Below are positions 58,896 through 64,000 of a DNA stretch of 64,000 bases, piece after piece. The stretch is from NCBI RefSeq assembly GCF_003050905.1, contig NZ_QAOT01000021.1; one strand, 5' to 3'. The translations under genes and the position numbers were made by a program. Under the pieces are notes generated by a model. The model was not told where the DNA came from. It did not search any database and worked only from the letters and a program-made list of their open reading frames with translations. Every line of letters starts with the position of its first letter. Position 1 is the first letter of the stretch. This DNA is from Cereibacter_A azotoformans (lineage in GTDB: Bacteria; Pseudomonadota; Alphaproteobacteria; Rhodobacterales; Rhodobacteraceae).

Positions 58896-59890
58896 GCGTC
58901 TTCGGCTGGATGAACGATCAGATCCTGCGGATGGACTGGCTGAACGATCTCGTGGGGGAGGGGGTGCGGGCCGTGGGCCTCGACCCGGCCTCGCGGCTGG
59001 GTGGGTCGATCCAGTTCTTCCTCTATGACGTGATCAAGATCTTCGCGCTGCTGTCGGTGCTGATCTTCGTCATCTCCTGGGTCCAGAGCCATTTCCCGCC
59101 TGAGCGCACCCGCGCGATGCTGGGCGGCCGCTCGGGGCTTGACGCAAACACGATGGCCGCGCTCCTGGGCACGTTGACGCCCTTCTGTTCCTGCTCGTCG
59201 ATCCCGCTCTTCATCGGCTTCACGGCTGCTGGCCTGCCGCTCTCGGTCACCTTCTCCTTCCTGATCTCGTCGCCGCTGGTGGACCTTGCATCCGTGATCC
59301 TGCTGGCCTCGATCTTCAACTGGCCGATCGCGCTCGCCTATGTCGCGGTCGGGCTGGTGGTGGCGGTCGTCGGCGGCACGGTGATCGGCCGGCTGGGGAT
59401 GGAGGATCAGGTGGCGGCCTTCGTGCGGACGGTCCCGGTCTCGGGCGAGGCCGCGACGCTCACGCAGCGCGAACGGCTGGCCTATGCGCGCGATCAGCTG
59501 GCCGAGATCCTCCGCCGGGTCTGGCCCTATGTGCTGATCGGCGTGGGCATCGGGGCCGCGATCCACAACTGGATCCCCGCCGAGGTGATCTCGGCCCTGA
59601 TCGGGCAGGACAAGTGGTGGTCCGTCCCGGTGGCGGTGCTGGTGGGGATTCCGATGTACGCCGACATCTTCGGCACGCTGCCGATCGCCGAGGCGCTGGT
59701 GGGCAAGGGCGTGGGACTGGGCACGGTGCTTGCGTTCATGATGGCCGTCACGGCCCTGTCGCTGCCGTCGCTGATCCTGCTGCGGCGGGTGGTGAAGCTG
59801 CCGCTGCTCGTCACCTTCACCGGCGTCGTCACGGTCGGCATCCTGTCGATCGGCCTCGTCTTCAACGCGATTTCCGACTGGTTCATCTGA
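58892..59890 (+). CDS. arsP: ArsP-type organoarsenical permease (DUF318)
   Basis: A 332-residue permease with about eight to ten membrane helices. The family motif TPFCSCSSIPLF is at 96-107 (C99, C101), and VGIPMYADIFGTLPIAEAL (in parts) forms the second conserved half. Characterised ArsP proteins export trivalent methyl- and aromatic arsenicals. The start overlaps arsR2 by 4 bp and a thioredoxin-like gene follows 15 bp later. Confidence 0.9.
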   Translation: MSVFGWMNDQILRMDWLNDLVGEGVRAVGLDPASRLGGSIQFFLYDVIKIFALLSVLIFVISWVQSHFPPERTRAMLGGRSGLDANTMAALLGTLTPFCSCSSIPLFIGFTAAGLPLSVTFSFLISSPLVDLASVILLASIFNWPIALAYVAVGLVVAVVGGTVIGRLGMEDQVAAFVRTVPVSGEAATLTQRERLAYARDQLAEILRRVWPYVLIGVGIGAAIHNWIPAEVISALIGQDKWWSVPVAVLVGIPMYADIFGTLPIAEALVGKGVGLGTVLAFMMAVTALSLPSLILLRRVVKLPLLVTFTGVVTVGILSIGLVFNAISDWFI

Positions 59891-59905
59891 CGAAGGGAGA
59901 CGCCC

Positions 59906-60133
59906 ATGATCATCAGCATCCTCGGTTCGGGCTGCAGGAAATGCGTGACGCTGGCCGAGAACGCCCGCGCCGCGGCGGCCGCTGCCGGCAAGCCGGCCGA
60001 GATCGTCAAGGTGACGGACCTCGCCGAGATCGCGGCCTACGGGGTGATGTCCACCCCGGCGCTCGTCGTGGACGGAAAGCTCGTCTCCTCGGGCAAGGTG
60101 CTCACGGCGGAGGAGATCGCCAAGCTGCTTTGA
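59906..60133 (+). CDS. small thioredoxin-like redox protein
   Basis: A 75-residue thioredoxin-fold protein with active site GCRKC (C10, C13) and cis-Pro in MSTPALVVDG. It belongs to the redox-active disulphide family often found next to ArsP/DUF318 permeases. It could keep the permease or its substrate reduced, or recycle the ArsC domain encoded next. GAAGGGAG precedes the ATG. Confidence 0.88.
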   Translation: MIISILGSGCRKCVTLAENARAAAAAAGKPAEIVKVTDLAEIAAYGVMSTPALVVDGKLVSSGKVLTAEEIAKLL

Positions 60134-60209
60134 GCGACGGCCGCGGATCCTGCCGGCGCGGGATCGGGCCCGATGTTGGCCGCAAAGCCGGCTGTCACAA
60201 AAGCTTCGC

Positions 60210-60252
60210 TTGACGCGCGGCCTTTAGATTCCATAAATCCCGAATTATGGAA
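60210..60252 (+). promoter_or_regulatory. promoter and inverted-repeat operator over the arsR-arsC start codon
   Basis: -35 TTGACG (60210-60215), 17 bp, then -10 ATAAAT (60233-60238). TTCCATAA (60229-60236) and TTATGGAA (60245-60252) are perfect 8-bp inverted repeats, covering the -10 element and the ATG at 60247. Transcription would begin at about the start codon, so the message may be leaderless. Confidence 0.6.
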
Positions 60253-61059
60253 CATGAAGCCGCCGTCCGTCATTTTGCAGCCCTTGGCCATCCCGGCCGC
60301 CTTGCCGTCGTTCGCCTGCTTCTGCGGCACGCGCCGCGGGGCGTGCGGCCGACCGAGATCGCGGCGACGCTCGGGATGAGGCCGAACACGCTTTCGCACC
60401 ATCTGGCCGAACTGGAGGTGGCGGGGCTGATCGGTTCGACGCGCGAGGGGCGGTCGCTGTTCTACAGCGTGCGGCTGCCCGAAGTGGCGGCGCTCATTGC
60501 CTACCTCGGCCAGGATTGCGGCCGGGGTCGCCCCGACCTGATGCCCACGCATCCAACGGAGATCGCCATGGACCACCCCTTCAACGTGCTCTTCATCTGC
60601 TCGGGCAACTCGGCCCGGTCCATCTTCGCCGAGGCGATCCTGAACGCCGCCCCCGGCCAGCGTTTCCGCGCCTTCTCGGCCGGCACGCGACCGAACAGCC
60701 GGCTGAACCCCTTCGCGCTCGAGGTGCTGGATCGCAACGGTCTCGACACGTCGGGCCTGCGCTCGAAGCATGTCGCCGAGTTCGAGGGGCCGGACGCGCC
60801 GAAGATGGATTTCGTCTTCACCGTCTGCGCGCAGGCGGCGTCGGACGAATGCGCGCCCTGGCCGGGGCAGCCGCTGACCGCGCATTGGGGGATGCCGGAC
60901 CCGGCGAAGGTCGAGGGGACGGATGCCGAAAAGGGCCTCGCCTTCGCCAAGGCCTTCGGCGAGTTGCACCGCCGGATCTCGGCCTTCACCCAGCTGCCCT
61001 TCGACCAGCTGGAGCGGCTGGCGCTGCAGCAGCACCTCGACCGGCTGGGAGAGGCCTGA
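60247..61059 (+). CDS. ArsR repressor fused to a thioredoxin-type arsenate reductase
   Basis: A 270-residue fusion. Residues 1-100 are an ArsR winged helix (MRPNTLSHHLAELEVAGLI, 44-62) whose C-terminal tail QDCGRGRPDL retains one Cys (C91) of the usual three. Residues 108-260 are a low-molecular-weight-phosphatase-fold arsenate reductase: P-loop CSGNSAR (C118-R124), resolving Cys C194 and C202, and GMPDPA near 225. It would reduce As(V) to As(III) while repressing its own promoter. No ribosome-binding sequence precedes the ATG. It overlaps the GAPDH gene by one base. Confidence 0.92.
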   Translation: MEHEAAVRHFAALGHPGRLAVVRLLLRHAPRGVRPTEIAATLGMRPNTLSHHLAELEVAGLIGSTREGRSLFYSVRLPEVAALIAYLGQDCGRGRPDLMPTHPTEIAMDHPFNVLFICSGNSARSIFAEAILNAAPGQRFRAFSAGTRPNSRLNPFALEVLDRNGLDTSGLRSKHVAEFEGPDAPKMDFVFTVCAQAASDECAPWPGQPLTAHWGMPDPAKVEGTDAEKGLAFAKAFGELHRRISAFTQLPFDQLERLALQQHLDRLGEA

Positions 61060-62066
61060 TGGCGCGCATCGCGATCAACGGCCTCGGCCGGATGGGCAAG
61101 CTTCTGCTGCGTGAACTGATCGACCGTGGCATGGGCGGTGACATCGTGCTCTTGAACGACGCCGAGGGTGATCCGGCGCAGCACGCGCTGCTGCTGGAGT
61201 TCGACAGCGTTCACGGCCGCTGGCCGACGCCGGTGGCCCATGATGCCGAGAGCCTGACGCTGGCTGGCCACCGCGTGCCCCTGAGGCGCGCCCGGCGGAT
61301 CGAGGACCTGCCGCTTGCCGATCTGGGCGTCGATCTGGTGGTCGATTGCACCGGGGTCTTCAAGACGGCGGCGAAGATCGCGCCCTATTTCGAGGCGGTG
61401 GGCAAGGTGGTGGTCTCGGCGCCGGTCAAGGACGGCGGCGCGCTGAACCTCGTCTATGGCATCAACCATCACCTCTACGACGGCAGCCAGCGGCTGGTGA
61501 CGGCGGCCTCCTGCACGACGAACTGCCTCGCCCCGGTGGTGAAGGTGCTCCATGAGGCAATCGGCATCCGGCATGGCTCGATCACCACGATCCATGACGT
61601 GACGAACACGCAAACCATCGTGGACCGCCCCGCCAAGGACATGCGCCGGGCGCGCTCGGCGCTGATGAACCTGATCCCGACCACGACCGGCTCGGCCACC
61701 GCGATCGGGCTGATTTACCCGGAACTGAAGGGGCGGCTGAACGGCCATGCGGTGCGGGTGCCGCTTCTGAACGCCTCGCTGACCGATTGCGTCTTCGAGG
61801 TCGCGCGGCCCACGACGGCGGAAGAGGTCAACGGGCTTCTCGCCAGGGCCGCAGCGGGTCCGCTGCGGGGGATCCTGGGATATGAGGAACGGCCACTGGT
61901 CTCGTCGGATTTCCTGAACGATCCGCGCTCGGCGGTGGTGGATGCGGCCTCGACGATGGTCATCGGAGGGACGCAGGTGAAGCTCTACGCCTGGTATGAC
62001 AACGAATGGGGCTATGTCTGCCGGCTGGCCGACATCACCCGGATGGTGGCGGAGAGTCCGGCATGA
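61059..62066 (+). CDS. gapdh: arsenic-linked glyceraldehyde-3-phosphate dehydrogenase
   Basis: A 335-residue GAPDH with NAD site INGLGRMGKLLLR, catalytic C152 in AASCTTNCLAP and WYDNEWGYV near the end. It is clearly diverged from the housekeeping gap at 39.6 kb (different loops, for example DVTNTQTIVDRPA). Placed directly before arsJ, it should use arsenate in place of phosphate to form 1-arseno-3-phosphoglycerate, as in the known gapdh-arsJ pathway. The start overlaps the fusion gene stop (TGATG). Confidence 0.93.
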   Translation: MARIAINGLGRMGKLLLRELIDRGMGGDIVLLNDAEGDPAQHALLLEFDSVHGRWPTPVAHDAESLTLAGHRVPLRRARRIEDLPLADLGVDLVVDCTGVFKTAAKIAPYFEAVGKVVVSAPVKDGGALNLVYGINHHLYDGSQRLVTAASCTTNCLAPVVKVLHEAIGIRHGSITTIHDVTNTQTIVDRPAKDMRRARSALMNLIPTTTGSATAIGLIYPELKGRLNGHAVRVPLLNASLTDCVFEVARPTTAEEVNGLLARAAAGPLRGILGYEERPLVSSDFLNDPRSAVVDAASTMVIGGTQVKLYAWYDNEWGYVCRLADITRMVAESPA

Positions 62067-62175
62067 CTGTGCGGGGGCGTAAGTTGTGTTCCTGCTCCCG
62101 CTGCGCCAGGGGTTGCAGCGGCGTTCGGCGGAGGCATCCGATGACCCGCAGCCTGCGCGGCGACGGGGCCCGGCC

Positions 62176-63411
62176 GTGAGCGTCGCCGCCCCCTCGGGTC
62201 TCCGCGCCTATGCCGCCGTCACCGCCGCCTACTGGGCCTTCATGCTCAGCGATGGCGCGCTGCGGATGCTGGTGCTGCTGCATTTCAACGGGCTGGGCTT
62301 CTCGCCGGTGCAACTGGCCTGGCTGTTCCTGCTCTACGAGCTGGCGGGGATCGTGACCAACCTCTCGGCGGGCTGGCTTGCCGCGCGTTTCGGGCTGACC
62401 TCGACGCTTTACGCAGGCCTCGGGTTGCAGATCGGCGCGCTCGGCGCGCTGGCCATGCTGGATCCGGCGTGGAGCATCCCGGCCTCGGTCGCCTTCGTCA
62501 TGGCGGTGCAGGGGGTCTCGGGCGTGGCGAAGGATCTCGCCAAGATGTCCTCGAAGAGCGCGGTGAAGATCCTCGCGCCGGCGGGCGACGGGCTCTTCCG
62601 CTGGGTGGCGCTGCTCACCGGATCGAAGAACGCGGTGAAGGGGGCGGGCTTCTTCCTCGGCGCGGCGCTCTTGGCGCTGGCGGGGTTCCAGGCCGCCGTC
62701 TGGGGGATGGCGGCGGTGCTGGCGCTGATCCTGCTGGCCGTGGTGCTCTGGATGCCCGAGGGCCTGCCGCGCGGGGTGAAGGGCACGAAGATCGCCTCGG
62801 TCTGGTCGCGCGATCCGGCGATCAACCGGTTGTCGCTGGCGCGGATGTTCCTGTTCGGCGCGCGCGACGTGTGGTTCGTGGTGGGCATCCCGGTCTATTT
62901 CCAGTCGGTCCTGTCGGACGGCACGGCCGAGGGAAGGCGCGAGGCCTTCTTCCTGATCGGCGGGTTCATGGCCCTCTGGATCATCGGCTACGGCGCGGTT
63001 CAGGGCATGGCCCCGCGGCTGATCCGCGGCGACGCCGCAGCCCAGGCCCGCCGCTGGGCCGGATGGCTCACGCCGATCCCGTTCGCGCTCGCGGCGCTCT
63101 CCGTGGCGGCGGGAGAGCCGGCCATGTGGCTGACGCTGACGCTGGTCGCGGGGCTTCTGCTCTTCGGCTTCGTGTTCGCGGTGAACTCGTCGCTGCACTC
63201 CTACCTGATTCTGGCCTTCTCGAAGGCCGAGCGGGTGACGATGGACGTGGGCTTCTACTACATGGCGAACGCCGCCGGCCGGCTGGTCGGCACGCTGCTC
63301 TCGGGCCTCAGCTACCAGTGGGGCGGGCTGCCCCTCTGCCTCGCCACCGCCGGAGCCATGGCCGCCGCGAGCTGGCTCGCCGCGCGGCGGATCGGGTCGA
63401 GGGACGTCTGA
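62176..63411 (+). CDS. arsJ: ArsJ, MFS exporter of 1-arseno-3-phosphoglycerate
   Basis: About 411 residues from a GTG at 62176, with roughly 11-12 membrane helices. VSGVAKDLAKMSSKSAVK and LLTGSKNAVKGAGFFLG are the ArsJ-characteristic cytoplasmic segments. It follows the arsenic-linked GAPDH gene, the diagnostic pairing. The frame is open from 62086; the later GTG is chosen because the extra sequence is Arg-rich and unlike the family start, but no strong ribosome-binding sequence is seen. Confidence 0.88.
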   Translation: MSVAAPSGLRAYAAVTAAYWAFMLSDGALRMLVLLHFNGLGFSPVQLAWLFLLYELAGIVTNLSAGWLAARFGLTSTLYAGLGLQIGALGALAMLDPAWSIPASVAFVMAVQGVSGVAKDLAKMSSKSAVKILAPAGDGLFRWVALLTGSKNAVKGAGFFLGAALLALAGFQAAVWGMAAVLALILLAVVLWMPEGLPRGVKGTKIASVWSRDPAINRLSLARMFLFGARDVWFVVGIPVYFQSVLSDGTAEGRREAFFLIGGFMALWIIGYGAVQGMAPRLIRGDAAAQARRWAGWLTPIPFALAALSVAAGEPAMWLTLTLVAGLLLFGFVFAVNSSLHSYLILAFSKAERVTMDVGFYYMANAAGRLVGTLLSGLSYQWGGLPLCLATAGAMAAASWLAARRIGSRDV

Positions 63412-63818
63412 TGGCGGCCCCCGCTCCGATGCTGCGGCAAGGCTCCTTGGGTGAGCATCGGTGGCCAGTTTGCGAAAGCTGCGACGTGGCACGTCGTCCA
63501 CTTCGAGCGGCCTCGACCTTTGGCGGTCGCACTCTGCGTGTCGCGTCAATCGCTGCGTATGTCTCGAATGTCTTCGCCAAGGAAACCACATGACCAAAGG
63601 GCCGACGCCGCTCATCGGGTCTACGGATCCGCCCGCGCGGCGCAACCGGGCGAGTCGCAGAGGCGGCCAGCTACTAACGCGAGCTCGAAGCTCATCCTGT
63701 GCATCGGCCTGCCCGCACCTTCGTGCTCCCGGAGCCTCTGTCCCGGATGCTCGCAGCATACGCCGTCAGCAAGAAAGGCCGCCAGCCGGAACGGAGCCCC
63801 GATCGTCTCATACCGGTT
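63412..63818. other. unassigned region right of the arsenic island
   Basis: About 400 bp. An open frame starting ATG at 63410, overlapping the arsJ stop, gives 61 residues (MAAPAPMLRQGS and onward) with no recognised family. Another open stretch (63665-63818) runs without a stop into the transposase fragments that follow. Probably decayed mobile-element sequence. Confidence 0.35.
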
Positions 63819-63875
63819 AGCAATCCCATCGAACGGCTGAACAAGGAAGTGAAGCGGCGTGCCGACGTCCTGGGG
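63819..63875 (+). pseudogene. IS256-type transposase fragment
   Basis: SNPIERLNKEVKRRADVLG is the highly conserved near-C-terminal block of IS256/mutator transposases. Only about 19 codons remain, and the sequence then runs in frame into an IS3-type OrfA. Confidence 0.75.
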
Positions 63876-64000
63876 ATCACCGAGGCCCAGATCATGAGCG
63901 TGCTGCGTCAGGCTGAGGGCGGGATACCCGTGCCCGAGCTATGCCGCGAGCATGGGATCAGCAGCGCGACGTTCTACAAGTGGCGGGCCAGGTATGGCGG
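63876..64000 (+). mobile_element. IS3-family OrfA fragment, cut by the window end
   Basis: ITEAQIMSVLRQAEGGIPVP, ELCREHGISSATFYKWRARY is the N-terminal helix-turn-helix of IS3-group OrfA transposase proteins. Its own first codons (usually MRKSRF) are replaced by the IS256-type fragment, so this end of the IS is truncated or recombined. The rest lies beyond the window. Confidence 0.82.

Overview
The window is GC-rich DNA from an alphaproteobacterium of the Rhodobacterales, most likely the Cereibacter (Rhodobacter) sphaeroides group. This rests on gene content: a cobalamin-uptake operon ending in cbiZ, a di-haem cytochrome c peroxidase behind a perfect FNR-type box, glnB-glnA, PomA/PomB-like stator genes, and tRNA and ribosomal-protein neighbourhoods typical of the group. 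The assignment is inference; no database was searched.

Layout. 1-2.75 kb: a leftward mobilisation module (relaxase, MobC-like accessory protein, ribbon-helix-helix protein and small unknown genes), visibly less GC-rich than the rest. 2.9-4.0 kb: a lone polyamine-type periplasmic binding protein. 4.4-9.4 kb: an exopolysaccharide-type cluster (UDP-glucuronate decarboxylase-like protein, GalE, membrane GT2 synthase, GH26-like hydrolase) behind a clear promoter. 9.4-9.9 kb: a small secreted protein preceded by stacked inverted repeats. 10.0-13.1 kb: valine catabolism (acyl-CoA dehydrogenase, 3-hydroxyisobutyryl-CoA hydrolase, mmsB); the next enzyme, mmsA, lies at 42.4-43.9 kb with a divergent LysR gene. 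14-16.5 kb: MoxR ATPase plus VWA/metallopeptidase-like protein. 16.8-19.8 kb: a three-gene CHASE3 kinase / receiver / receiver-HWE-kinase signalling operon.

19.8-21.7 kb: glnB-glnA. 21.8-23.4 kb: NAD(P)H-hydrate repair pair. 23.4 kb: degenerate stand-alone Hint protein. 24.1-25.5 kb: tRNA-Leu and trigger factor. 25.7-26.9 kb: rpsF-rpsR-rplI. 27.1 kb: tRNA-Cys. 27.5 kb: kdtA. 28.9 kb: ccp. 30.1-33.9 kb: a complete polyamine-type ABC importer. 34.1-39.5 kb: cobalamin riboswitch, btuB-btuF-btuC-btuD-cbiZ. 39.6 kb: gap. 41 kb: DUF808 membrane protein. 41.9-42.3 kb: decayed IS481/IS110 scar. 45-46 kb: CBS protein, coaD, DUF1127 small protein. 46.4-48.3 kb: motA-motB-like stator. 48.5-52.3 kb: secreted small protein, serralysin-type metalloprotease, HmuS-like haem protein. 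52.4-54.3 kb: cytochrome b561-YceI fusion converging on a second YceI gene.

54.7-63.4 kb is a dense arsenic-resistance island of eleven genes. The leftward operon is arsR1-arsN2-acr3-arsH-MFS. The rightward part is arsR2-arsP-thioredoxin-like protein, followed by an ArsR-ArsC fusion, a GAPDH and arsJ. Together they would cover inorganic arsenate (reduction, or conversion to 1-arseno-3-phosphoglycerate), arsenite efflux, and oxidation, acetylation and export of organoarsenicals. The window ends in joined fragments of IS256- and IS3-type transposases, so the island abuts mobile-element debris. The feature judged most worth testing is the ArsR-ArsC fusion, whose start codon lies inside a perfect inverted repeat just downstream of a promoter, suggesting a leaderless autoregulated gene.
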